Assembly: GCA_963575745.1 (NCBI GenBank)
Contig: CAUYUJ010014552.1
Location: 1-50,000, forward strand
Origin: Prorocentrum cordatum
Lineage: Eukaryota; Sar; Dinophyceae; Prorocentrales; Prorocentraceae
Direction: 5' to 3'
DNA length: 50,000 bases
Under the pieces are notes generated by a model that did no database searches, was not told where the DNA came from, and saw only the letters and a list, made by a program, of their open reading frames with translations. Shown here in pieces: positions 35,200-45,491 of this stretch (the stretch's first letter is position 1; the number at the start of each line of letters is the position of its first letter). The position numbers were made by a program, and so were the translations under genes.

Positions 35200-35560
35200 C
35201 GGACACCACCATCCTGCGTTCCGGAGCAGCCCATCGCTAAGCTCGCACGCTTGTAGCAGACTGTCTTCCAGGCTTCCAAGCAGCGGGCCTGGATCTCGAC
35301 TCACTACGGACATCACGAGGAGCGAATTCCATTCAAGCCATTCGCAAAGGCCTGGGCTGCGGCCGAGGCATCTTGACGCGCGTGCTTGAGGTCCGCGAGG
35401 GACTCCTGCGGCGTGCGGTTGGTCACGGGCCCCGTAGAGAGGCAGTTTCCTGGACGGCGATCCGCGAAGCATCGCTGCGGCGCGGGATCTTGCAGCCCAC
35501 TAAGCTCTGACGGCACGCTTGTAGCGACTGTCTTCCACCAACCCTCCAAGATCGACCTTT
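35175..35560. other. scrambled, deletion-riddled partial duplicate of exon 2 and spacer
   Basis: The end of exon 2 and the 3' flank appear first at about 35205-35290 and again at about 35485-35560, each with many short deletions relative to every other unit. Between them are fragments of the spacer (for example GAATTCCATTCAAGCCA near 35323 and GGCCGAGGCATCTTG near 35361) in the correct order but with gaps. From about 35560 the unit continues normally. This density of small deletions occurs nowhere else in the array. Confidence 0.7.
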
Positions 35561-37217
35561 TGCTCACTAGCCCCCCGTCGGCTTTTACCAACAGCTTTGC
35601 TTTCCCTGCCTCCGCTTGGCTCCTGTCCCCCATCATGTGCGCTGTGGTGGTCGAGGATCCGTGCCCCGCAGTGAATTCCATTCAAGCCACCCCTGCTTTG
35701 GTGCAGCGGCAGGGAGCCCTCGCAAAGGCCTGGGCTGCGGCCGAGGCATCTTGCGACGCCGTCCGTCTCCGTGAAAGATGGAGGCTTGACATTTTTCAGG
35801 TCCGCGAGGGACTCAGACTGCGGCGTGCGGTTGGTCACGGGCCATATCAGGCGTAGACTTCGGCCGAGGCCAACCCCAGTTGCAGCGGCCCTCGCAAAGG
35901 CGCGGGCCGCTGGCTTCCATGGGGGCGGCCGATCCGCGATGTCGTGGTACCCGTCCCTCGCGCATCTGAAGAATTCGGTGACGGACTTACAGAGTTCCGC
36001 ACCGGATTTGCTGCTACGGCACGTGGTCGCAGCTGCAGCGAGTGCCAGGGTCCGCCTGCCACATCGAGCGCAGATTTCGGATGCCCACACCAGATGCCTG
36101 CGGATCAGCCAGAGTGCCACCTTGCCCGTTGAAGAAACTACATCATCTTCGAGCATATAACGTCAGAGGTGGAAAGCCTGCCGATACCGAGGTCTTCTCC
36201 TCGCTTTTGCCTCTTTGGGCATCATTGGGACTGGCCCTCGTTGCCACGGCTGGACCCAGCGTAATGTTCGGGTGATCGTGGTCCTGGGAGTACGGGGCTA
36301 GTGTACTTGACTGAGGACCGCAGCCTTGGGAGAGCGGACTCAGGGTGATTTGCGAGAGGTCGTGGCTCTGGGAGCGCGGATCCAACGCAATCTACGCGGG
36401 ATCGCGGGGGGCAATAAATGAAAGGAGACCTCAAGACCGTGGTTTCGGGGGGCTTCTGGGCGCCAGTGAGGGGGCTTACAGATGGGGTCATTTATGGCTA
36501 CTACAATCTCTTACAGCACAGCAGCTACACGGAGGCCAATGCAACAATACGTTCGGAGGCCCCATTGGGGGATGCCGCCGGACGACAGGAAGCGCGCTTA
36601 GACTCGAAGAGTCGCGGGATGGACGGCGTTCCCTAGCCAGGACGGACCTTATACGTATCAGGGGAGGTCTGGGAGGGGAGTGGTTCGGGAATCCTCCGCG
36701 ATCGGGCCGTGGCGGATGACGGGAAGTGTGCTTACATTCGAGGTGTCGCGCGATGGACGTTGATCTCCGACTTGGAGGGACGTGGTGATCTAGGTGCCTG
36801 CGGCGACTCCACACCGTGCCAGCGAAGCACTCTGTGTGGCGAACGCCATTACATGTGATGCCCCTCGGCTCCTCTTGGTGAGCTCTCATAGGGACGAATT
36901 GGGCCGTCTTGTGGCTGTCTTGTGCTCCGAGTAGCACCTGTCGGACCTCGGTGGCGCATGGCCAGAGGAGGCCGAGTCGTCCGGTAGCCCGACGATGGCA
37001 TTCATCCGTGCCATCAGAGTTGCTCAGCGGGCCTCTCGACTGTCCCGCCCCACGGCGATGCTGCTCCTCTCGCCACGAGGGCCGAGATAAGGCCGCTGGC
37101 ATCCCCCACACAGAAATTTCACCGTGGCCTTGGGAGGCTATCAGTGGGCTTGTGCTCCCGTTGGGCAGTCTCGGGTGTCCCTTGCGGCTCTCTTGGGCCG
37201 TCTTGGGGGACCTATTG
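35561..37217. other. terminal spacer of the array
   Basis: Standard spacer of the U4-U6 type (32-bp deletion junction 36252/36253) up to GGGGGACCTATTGAG at about 37217. Other units continue there with TCGTCTTGGGG; here a GGA microsatellite takes over, so the tandem array ends inside the spacer before another gene copy. Confidence 0.75.
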
Positions 37218-37466
37218 AGAGGAAGAGGAGGAAGAGGAGGAGGAGGAGGAGGAGGAGGAGGAGGAGGAGGAGGCGGAGGCGGAGGCGGAGGCGGAGGCGG
37301 AGGCGGAGGCGGAGGCGGAGGCGGAGGCGGAGGAGGAGGAGGAGGAGGAGGAGGAGGAGGAGGAGGAGGAGGCGGAGGCGGAGGCGGAGGAGAAGGAGGA
37401 GGAGGAGGAGGAGGAGGAGGCGAAGGTGGAGGAGGAGGAGGAGGAGGTGGAGGAGGAGGAGGAGGA
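37218..37466. repeat. (GGA)n / (GGC-GGA)n microsatellite
   Basis: About 250 bp of GGA and GGCGGA repeats forming a purine-rich strand. Frames encode poly-Gly or poly-Arg and are not genes. Confidence 0.97.
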
Positions 37467-37890
37467 ATAATAATAATGATAATAGTAATAATCATAATAC
37501 TAATAATAATAATGATGAGAAGAACTCAAGAAATAAGAAGAGTAATAATAAGAAAACGAATAATATTAATAAGAATAATAATAATAAGAATAATAGTAAG
37601 AAGACTAATAATGATACTACGAGTAATAATAATATCACTAATAATACTAGTACGAACAATCGTAATACTGATACGAAGAATAATACTGCTAATAATACGA
37701 GTGATAATAAACTACTAATACGAATCATAATAAGAAAAAAAGGAATCATACGACTAATAATAATACTAATACTATTAATACTACTCATACGAATGATATA
37801 TATATAATAATAATACGAATACTACTAATAATACTAATACTATTCATGATAATAATAATACTAAGATGAAAAAGAAGAAGAGGAGGAGGA
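37467..37890. repeat. AT-rich trinucleotide repeat (TAA/AAT type)
   Basis: An abrupt change from GGA repeats to imperfect TAA, AAT, TAC and CGA triplets, with far lower GC than the rest of the window. Open frames are low-complexity Ile/Asn/Arg strings. Confidence 0.93.
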
Positions 37891-38477
37891 GGAGGAGGCT
37901 GCTGTTCTTCTCGGCACGCTGCTGCAAGCACGAGCTGCGGAGGCGCTCGAGAAGCAGCTAGAAGGCGCTCGAGAGTCCCCTCCCAAACTGGCCCCCATGC
38001 GGCAGCAGCAGGATGTCGGCGACACCCCAACATACTTGTACTATATGTGCGTGGCCCCCCCCCCCAGGGGTGACGCGCGCATTGAGAAATCTAGTATATG
38101 CGTCGTGTCGGGCGCTTTTGGCCGCACCGCTCGGGAAACGATATACTACAAGATGGGTATACTATATGTCGGGGTCGGACGTGCGTATCCAAGGAAAACA
38201 TATAGTTCTAGCATGTCATTGTGTGTCCCAGGACGAGCGAACGCTTTTTTTGCCCTGAACCAAAGTTTCACGATCAACAGTCGAAGAAAAACAAACGCCA
38301 TAAACATAAACTTTCGGCGCTCCGCGCGGACTTTGTGGATCCGCGCTGGGCCCTCCTGGCGGCGCCTCTGGCGCCGTCCCTGGCGCGCTCCGCGCGCCAG
38401 GCAGGGAGGGGTCCAGCGCCGATCCGATCAATTCGCGCGGACCTCCGAGTTTTTCTGTTTATGTCTCTGAAGTGTCA
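37891..38477. other. intergenic sequence with a dispersed GC-rich palindromic repeat
   Basis: No gene recognised. 38310-38420 resembles 40055-40150, sharing GCGCTCCGCGC, GGCGCCTC and TGGCGCGCTC in order. It contains the near-palindrome CCTGGCGCGCTCCGC...GCCAGG at 38379-38401, repeated at 42865-42887. Confidence 0.5.
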
Positions 38478-38485
38478 AGATCAAC

Positions 38486-39533
38486 GAAAGAGCGCGTTCT
38501 GTGGTCGCTTGGAGGGGGGGGGGTGGAAACGGACCCTCCCCTGCCTGGATGGAGGAGGGGGGGGGGGTTCGAACCCCCCCCCGCGTGACGGAGGGGGGGG
38601 GTTCAACCCCCTCCCTTCCCTACTTTCCTTTCTTCCTCTCCTCGGACCAGCGCCTGCGTCTGCGGCGGGTGGCGGCGGCGGCGGGGACGACGATTTACTG
38701 TTCTGGCCCTGCGCCGACGCCTGCGGCGACGGGCGGTGGCGGCGGGGAGCGTCGACGAGGACGACGGTGGTGGTGGTGGTGGTGGTGTGGTGGTTTGTTG
38801 TGGCGGTGGTTTGGTGGTGGTGGGTGGTGGTGGTGGTGGTTTGGTGGTGGTGTGGTGGTGGTTTGTGGTGGTGGTGGTGGTGGGTTGTGGTGGTGGCGGT
38901 GGTTTGTGGAGGTGGTGGTGGTGGTGGTGGCGGTGGTGGTGGTGGTTGTGGTGGTGGTTGCGGTGGTGTGGTGGCGGGTTGTGCTGCTGGTAGTGGTGGC
39001 GGTTGTGGCGGTGGTGGTGGTGGTGTGGTAGATTGTGGTGGTGGTGGTGATGGTAGTGGTGGTGGGTTTTTGTGGCGGTGGTGGTGATGGTGATTTGTGG
39101 TTGTGGTTGTGGTAGTGGTGGTTGTGGTGGTCGTGGTGGTTGTGTGGTGGGTTGGTGGTGGTGGTGGTGATGGGTTGAGGCGGTGGTGGTGGTGCTAATT
39201 GTTGTGGTGGTAATCGTCGCTGCGTCCCCGCCGGCCAGCAGCGCCGGCGCCGGCGCCGGCGCCAGAGGGGGGGGGTTTGAACCCTCCCCCCCCCCCTTGG
39301 GCTGCCTCTGGTCGTCGTCGCTGCGTCCCCGCCGTTGGCGCTGCTGGCGGCCGCCAGCGCCGGCGCCGGCGCCGGCGCCGAGGGGGGGGGGGTCGGGAGG
39401 GGTGGGGTCTTGGGGGGGAGGAGAGTCCCCCTGGTTTTGATCGATGGCGCCGAGTGTCGGGGGGGCCCACCCCCCAGTCCGAAACGCGCCGCCGAATGTT
39501 CCCAAGGCAAGCGCCCGTGAAACGCGCTCTTTC
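38486..39533. mobile_element. non-autonomous DNA transposon with TIRs and 8-bp target-site duplication
   Basis: The ends are GAAAGAGCGCGTT (38486-38498) and its exact reverse complement AACGCGCTCTTTC (39521-39533); pairing continues imperfectly inward to about 26 bp. The element is bracketed by AGATCAAC at 38478-38485 and 39534-39541. The 1048-bp interior is GGT/GGC-type low-complexity DNA plus G- and C-runs, with no transposase. An 8-bp duplication is typical of hAT-like and a few other cut-and-paste superfamilies. The superfamily is not determinable from these termini by eye. Confidence 0.85.
38755..39200. repeat. (GGT)n-type low-complexity tract inside the transposon
   Basis: Mostly GGT triplets with scattered T and C interruptions. 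Antisense frames read His/Thr/Pro-rich and sense frames Val/Gly/Trp-rich; none is a supported gene. Confidence 0.95.
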
Positions 39534-39541
39534 AGATCAAC

Positions 39542-40489
39542 AGAGCTGACCGGGCAGTTCATGTTGTCATGCGTATGAACTGGCTGCTGAACCTATCCCG
39601 CGGGAGCAGGAGATCCGCCACTCGCAAAGTGCCCACTCGCAAACGCCAATCAAAAGCATGTCTTCATCAGTATAAGGGAGCGAGTCGTTACTTTGCGAGT
39701 CGTGGAACGCGCTTGTCGCCACACCCAGAGCCGGCCCAGACAACCCCGCCCCCCGGAAGCCAAGCCCACACGGGCTCGGCTCTCGGCCGCCCCTCTCCGC
39801 CGGGAGGACGCGCCGTGTGCCCAGCAAGGGGGGCCGGGGAGGGGCCGATGCGGATTCGACGAGGATTCGGCGCGGATTCGACGCGGATTCGACACAGAGT
39901 TGACAGGGATTCGACGAGTCCAACATGGATTCGACAGATTCGACGCGGATAGGGCCGCGATGGGACAGACAAGGTCACCCGAGGATGCGAGGTAACGATG
40001 CTCGCATCGGGCGGGGCTAGGACGAGGATATATCCGTTCCAGAACGTCCTGGAAATTGAAGAAGAAACGCTCCGCGCAGTTTTCCTGGTTCTGCGCTGCG
40101 CCCCCCGGGTGGCGCCTCCAGGGCCGCCCTTGGCGCGCTCGGCATTCGCTGCATTCGCTGCCCCAGGCGATCATTATCCTACACCAGGCGATCTTCGAGA
40201 AGTACTTATTCAAACGGTGCTTCCCGCATCCAGCACTGGGCGAACGTAGATTTTGACAGATGCCAGCGCTGCTAGGATCTCCAACTGCAAACTGGAGAGT
40301 TGCCGACCCGCGTAAGCTGAGCAGCACAGTCGAGACGAGCATGTGCACCTCTGCGGCCCACGGTGCGAGCACCGAGGCGACGACTCCACAAACGGACAAC
40401 ACCATTGTGAACGACTCCACGCACCAACTCCACGATAACAGCATTGCGGGCCTTGCCAAACAGCGCCAGGGCACGCCCGCCTCGGACGC
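39542..40489. other. intergenic sequence with short GATTCGACG repeats
   Basis: 39850-39952 contains about eight imperfect copies of a 12-15-bp GGATTCGACGCG motif. 40055-40150 is a copy of the dispersed GC-rich repeat also seen at 38310-38420. No gene recognised in the rest. Confidence 0.55.
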
Positions 40490-42765
40490 CGCTGCCCGAT
40501 GATCGATCAGAAAGAAGATCCAGCAAAGCATTAGACGGCAAAAGCGGGGAAGCCGGAGGGAACGAATCAAGTCCATTCTCGAACAGGTGGGGCGGCAGCA
40601 TCTTGGGAGTCGGCAGTGAGATCTTGGTGCCCGAACGCGAGGTAGCACCGCAATTCGACATCGCGGCGCCCTGTTTCACCTTGCTCGCGCGCCGCCTGGC
40701 GCTGGGCTTCTCGTTCGTTCGTTCTCTCGAACAGCACAAAGGGCCTCGAGCACATCCGCACCGTGAGAACCAGGAGCACGAAGACGCTCATTCCCAGCAT
40801 GCTTTTGGGGCCGACGGCGCCAGGTGGACGACGAGAGGCACGGGATCGCGGACACTCTCGCAGAGTTCTGCGCTGACTTGTATGCCTCTTCCTTCGCGGG
40901 CGACCGACCAGCGGACGCGACGCGCAAGCCGCAACGTATTCCACCCTCAACGGAAGCCGAGCTCAATGCAGCAGCCGCACAAGTCAAAGGTGGCAAAGCA
41001 CCCGACGCCGACGGCATTCGGGCTGAGATGCTCCAACAGCCAGGCCCGGAGCTCCAGCGCGCTCTATTGCGGTTGCACAACGCAGTCGTCAAGGTAGGCG
41101 CCATTACGCCAGCCAGCTGGAGAAAAGCCGTCATTGCAATAATTCCTAAGTCAGGAGACCTCGCACTCCCCCAGAACTACCGACCGATCTGCACAGTGCC
41201 ACTGCTGTGCTGTACAAGCTCTTCAGCAGACTATTGTACAACAATTCACAACCAGCTCTGGACCGACAACAACCTGACGACCAAGCTGGTTTTCGTCGTG
41301 GCCGTGGCACGCGAGACCATCTCTTTACTTCATGGCCTACGAGAGAGGGCAGCTGAATGGAACCAACACGTATGGATAGCAACTACAGGCTTTTAAAAAG
41401 CTTTCGACACAGCTGAGTACGACAGCTTCTGGGCAGGTCTACACGACCAGGGCGTTTCACCAGGGTGCGTAGACCTTATCCAACGAGTGTATCGTGACTA
41501 GGCCGCACGGACACCACGAGCAAACCATTCGATCTCCGTCGCGGCACAAAGCAAGGATATCAGTTGAGTTCACTACTCGACGCACTACTCCAGCACTTCT
41601 TGGCGCCGCTGGTCCCAGACTCGCGGGGAAATCGCCGGGGCCTTCAACTGGGCCACGCAGACAAGGCGACACTCACGAACCTCCGGTTCGCAGACGACAT
41701 CTTAGGATCAGCCAAACACTACGCATTTTGAAGACAATGTTTTCCGACTTGATCACCTCTACCAAGCCACATGGCTTGGCCACACCCGATCAAGACCCAA
41801 ATCATGACCATCCAAGACTGGCACCGCGACTGGGCGACTACAGTAGCAGGGATGAACATCGAAATCGTACCACGTGCCAGTACCATCAAGTACCTAGGCC
41901 AGACGATCACCTTCCAGGACGCCCCCGCGACCGAAGTAAAGCACCGGAGTCAAGCAGCGTGGGCTTGTTTTAGTGGCCACAGACAAGAAATCACCAGCAG
42001 AAACTACGCATTGCGCCATCGACTACGACTATACAAAGGCGCAGTCATCCCTACCATGTCGTACGGCGCGGAAGCCTGGACCCAGAGAGAATCTCTCAAG
42101 CAGCAGTTGCGACGAACGCAGCGACGCATGGTCAGAATACTCATCGGGACTGCAGCCGCACTACTACCGCACCGCGACACAGCAGCAAACCAGAACAACG
42201 ACTACCACTACGACGCGGGAGCTGCTCGTCCAGGCGACTCAGACCATTCCAACGATTCCACCGGCTCCGACGTACGCAGCGATCCACCCGCCGACCAAAC
42301 CAAGTAGAAAGACGCTGACACCGACGAGGAGGACACGCGGCCCGACAGCACGCGGAATGACGACCTGAAGTTGAGGTCTGACTTCATCCGCAGAAGCACG
42401 AGGAGGGCGGAGTCACTCATGCGCATGCACAACATACCAGATGTATTGCATATTCATCGTAGAATGGTGTGGCGATGGGCGAATACCGGCTCACCACCCC
42501 ACAACACGCTGGACCCTCAGAGCGTTTGAATTGAACCTGCATCTTAATGTACGTTAACGTGGACGACGGCGACACGGGGGACGGCCAAAGCGGCGGGACG
42601 ACGAAATCCGAAACTTTCTGCACAGTTTGGATAGCGATGCAGGAGAGGAACAAATCAGGGCAGCCACTCAACCCAGACATTACGAGCACAACAACACGAA
42701 CGGCCTACGATGGATCCGGTCAGCATATGCGCGGGCATAAGTTTCACAAGTTTGAATAAAAGATC
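40490..42765 (+). pseudogene. non-LTR retrotransposon (LINE) reverse transcriptase, decayed
   Basis: Segments in two alternating frames together cover most of a LINE reverse transcriptase. From 40824: AEFCADLYASSF, then VKGGKAPDADGIRAEML and WRKAVIAIIPKSGD-NYRPI. In another frame from 41210: LYKLFSRLL and DQAGFRRGRGTRDHLF. Around 41388: a motif A remnant F-stop-KAFDTAEYDSFW. Near 41540: motif B LRRGTKQGY. At 41687: motif C FADDI. At 41885: IKYLGQTI. Near 42060: a thumb-like YGAEAWT and QLRRTQRRMVRILIG. Near 42585: the C-terminal RPKRRDDEIRNFL. At least three frameshifts and two in-frame stops are present. The upstream lysine/arginine-rich linker begins about 40490. No endonuclease domain was identified, so it may be 5'-truncated. 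GAATAAA at 42757 may mark the 3' end. Confidence 0.88.
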
Positions 42766-42864
42766 TTCCTGTCGAGGCCACTGCCTCCACGCCATGCCTT
42801 AATGGGCACGGGCGAGCTCCCCAGAGGAGCACGCACGACTCGGGCGTTCGTTCGCTCGTTCGTT

Positions 42865-42990
42865 CCTGGCGCGCTCCGCGTGCCAGGGAGGGGGTTTCAG
42901 CGGCGTTCTAGACATCCCAGGAACGCTCTCAGAGCGTGTCTAGGAACGCTCTCAGAGCGTTTCGGCACGCTCTGAGAAGGCCGCGGCGCC
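42865..42990. repeat. palindromic GC-rich repeats
   Basis: 42865-42887 is a near-palindrome matching 38379-38401. Just downstream, GGAACGCTCTCAGAGCGT occurs twice, 24 bp apart (about 42930 and 42954), followed by a related GGCACGCTCTGAGAA; each copy contains the palindrome ACGCTCTCAGAGCGT. No gene is evident. Confidence 0.7.
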
Positions 42991-43105
42991 CGAGGCATCC
43001 TCCAGAGCCGCCGGATCTCAGATATGCTCGATCTGTATCCTCACTCGAACTTATCCTTGTCCTGGTTTCGCTTTGGGGGAGGCCTGGCCAGGAATGAGGC
43101 GAGGG

Positions 43106-43290
43106 TAAGGATGTTCCAACCTACTCCAGCCCTGATCACCACGAAGAGTTTCGAGCACCGGGAAGCACCGAAACTTACTGGAGGGTTGTCACGTGTCTGG
43201 CCCTGAGAGGCGGTACGCGTTTGACATCGTTTCGATATATTTTCAGGGTGCTCGAACTTATTTTTGGAATGTGATCCGTAAGTGCAATCA
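43106..43290 (+). mobile_element. foldback MITE, family A, copy 2
   Basis: Aligns along its length with the element at 2319-2510, including GATGTTCCAACCTACT at the left, TCACGTGTCTGGCCCTG in the middle and GGGTGCTCGAA on the right. TTTCGAGCACC at about 43148 and GGTGCTCGAAC at about 43249 are complementary arms. The right terminus is degenerate, so the end coordinate is approximate and no clear target-site duplication could be read. Confidence 0.7.
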
Positions 43291-43299
43291 GGCGATCGT

Positions 43300-44154
43300 A
43301 TACATGGATTAAGGAGGCGTGGATTAGCGACGGGCCCTGTTTACATTTGGAAACTGCGGATTTCCGCCGCCGAGCGAGGCGGCACCAGCCGCACTCTGGG
43401 GAGGGCACCTCCCCCGATCCATGGATTTGGCGACCACGCGCCTGATCCTCAGGAGGAAAAGACACACAGACACAATTAATCGTCGATTCCCAGAAAATAT
43501 GCGAAAATATGGAGAGTGGGGGGGGAGACAGAAACCCAGAAAATATGTGAAAGTATGGGGAATCTTTTTATCAGTGTGTATTTATTTGCGTGTCCCAGGG
43601 CCCCTCCAGACCCATGGATCGCGAATCCATGTCTGCGCGCCCTCGATGCCTGCGGGGCCCCTCGGGCCGTGCAGCGAGGCACGTGGCGGGAGGCTGCCGT
43701 CTGTGCACGGCCGCCAGGGGCAGGCGACGAGCACAGTCCACCCGCACGAGCAGGTTGGGCATCTTTTCCCGAGGGTAACTGCCGACCTTACGCGGCCACC
43801 TTACGCGTATGGCATCGCGCGTCGCCGAGGCAGCCGCAGAGGCGCGCCATCCAAGAGTTCTTGACCGCAGGATGCTGCTGCCGAAGCCGTGTTCTTCCAT
43901 CTGGGCGACGCAAGCCGACACGGGCGCGCAAGGTGCCCGCGTCCTTGCCTCCTCGGTCCATCCTCGGCCACTTGCGCTGGCCGCCCCGCGCCACCGAGGC
44001 AATGTTGGGGACAGCAGGAGGCGAGGGGCGGGCAGAGCCTCGGGCGACGTGCCCATGGGCTCGACGCTTGGCCGGGCGAGCCGGCCCAGGCGAGGCCAAC
44101 GCCCCGGCGCCGAGGGCTTGCGCGGCACGCGCTCTCTCGGTGGCCCTGCGAGTC
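43300..44154. other. sequence without a recognised gene
   Basis: A 49-bp tandem repeat, about 1.5 copies, containing CCCAGAAAATATG lies near 43490-43560. The remainder is GC-rich with open frames on both strands (for example 43516-44355 +) that cross into the adjoining MITE and show no recognisable domain. Confidence 0.4.
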
Positions 44155-44162
44155 GGCGAGGG

Positions 44163-44355
44163 TTGTGTTGTTCCCATCGTACTCGAGGATCACATTGCAG
44201 AAAGAATTTCGAGCACCCAGAAGAGCATCGAGGCAGTGTCGAACGAGTGTCGCCTGCCGGGGCCCGACACGTGCAAACCCTCCCGTTTCGATGCTTCCTG
44301 GTGTTCGAGATTCTTCGTGGTGATCGAGGCTAAACTGGGTTGGAACATCATATAA
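44163..44355 (-). mobile_element. foldback MITE, family A, copy 3 (193 bp)
   Basis: Reverse-complement copy of the element at 2319-2510. On the minus strand it begins TTATATGATGTTCCAACCC, and its other end reverse-complements to TTGTGTTGTTCCCATCG. Inner arms (TCTCGAACACC-AGGAAGCATCGA against TCGATGCTCTTCTGGGTGCTCGA) give a strong hairpin. It is flanked by GGCGAGGG at 44155-44162 and 44356-44363, a perfect 8-bp target-site duplication, which fixes the ends. Confidence 0.88.
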
Positions 44356-44443
44356 GGCGAGGGGGCCTCCGACCTGCCAGCGGCGGGCGAGACCCCGACG
44401 CCGCGATGCTGCAGTGCTCGTCGGCCTGCCCGGCGTCCGTTCA

Positions 44444-44662
44444 GTCGGGCATGTCCCTCTACAGGAGGAATAGTCCCAAATAGTCCAAAAATAGTCTGGG
44501 GACGATTTTTGGACTCCTGCCCGGCGTTCGTTCAGTCGGGCATGTCCCTCTACAGGAGGAATATTTCCAAATAGTCAAAGACTAGTTTCGAATCTTCTCG
44601 AGTATCCCTTGACTATCTTTTATGATTCGTCCAAAATCACACTGTAGGAGGACATGCCCGAC
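44444..44662 (+). mobile_element. MITE, family B, copy 1 with duplicated left end
   Basis: The left terminus GTCGGGCATGTCCCTCTACA occurs at 44444 and again 91 bp later at 44535, each followed by GGAGGAATA. The right terminus at 44642-44662 is the inverted counterpart (CTGTAGGAGGACATGCCCGAC), two mismatches in 21. The complete element is probably 44535-44662, about 128 bp and AT-rich inside. The first left end is a tandem partial duplicate. No coding capacity. Confidence 0.75.
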
Positions 44663-44825
44663 CTAAGGCGTCCGTGCTCCCCGGTTGGTCGGCCTTCGGG
44701 CTGCGGCTCGCGGCCCACCTCCGGCCCCAGCAGGTGGGGGGGGGAGCTCGGGCCCCGGGTGTGCGGCGCGCCTTCCCCCCCTTTCTGGCAGACCGCGATG
44801 AAACCGCGGGCATGTCGATCGCGGA

Positions 44826-45450
44826 ATAGGAGGGAATAGCGATGATGTTGGTGATTATGATGATGTTGTTGTTGCTGCTGCTGCTGTTGATGACGATGAG
44901 GATGGGGATGAGGACGACGATGCTGATGATGATGCTGGTGGTGGTGATGATGCTGATAACGATGGTTACGATGATGTTGATGCTGGTAATGATGATGGTG
45001 GTGGTGGTGATGCTGTTGTTGATGATGATGATGATAATGATGATGATGATGTGTATGATGGTGATGCCCATGATGATGCTGATGAGGATGCAGATGATGA
45101 TGCTGATGGTCATGACGATGATGGTGTTGATAATATTGATGCTGATAGGAAGCTGCTGATGGTTAATTATGAGGATGATGGTGGTGGTGGTGATACGGTT
45201 GTTGTCGATGATGATGTTGTTGATGATGGTGCTGTCAATATTGATGATTGTGGTGATGATGATGATGATGCTGATGGTGATGCTGATGATGATGACACAC
45301 TCGATGATGCTGATAATTATGTTGAGGATGCAGATGGTGTCGATGGTGGTGGTGGCGTTGATTATGCTAATGGTGACGATGATGCTAATGATGATGCTGA
45401 TGATGATGACCATTATGATGATGATGATGATGATGATGATTCTGATGATC

Positions 45451-45491
<41 letters not shown>

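Larger units (their letters stand above)
9300..37217 (+). repeat. tandem gene array, unit about 3.6 kb
   Basis: Start codons at 13674, 17330, 23343, 26945, 30549 and 34150 are spaced 3656, 6013, 3602, 3604 and 3601 bp. The long interval contains a 2.36-kb insertion, so the underlying unit is about 3.6 kb throughout. Second exons lie at 10945, 14420, 18073, 24054, 27680, 31284 and 34885. Each unit is leader, short exon 1, intron of about 650 nt, exon 2 of 438 nt, and a spacer of about 2.4 kb. The array is entered through diverged intron sequence at 9300 and ends at the GGA tract at 37218. Units 4-6 are most alike and share a 32-bp spacer deletion. Confidence 0.95.

Noticed and set aside
38555-38625. 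GGTTCGAACCCC-like strings suggesting a tRNA T-arm
   Set aside because: They lie in G- and C-runs inside the transposon and no other tRNA arm can be folded around them.
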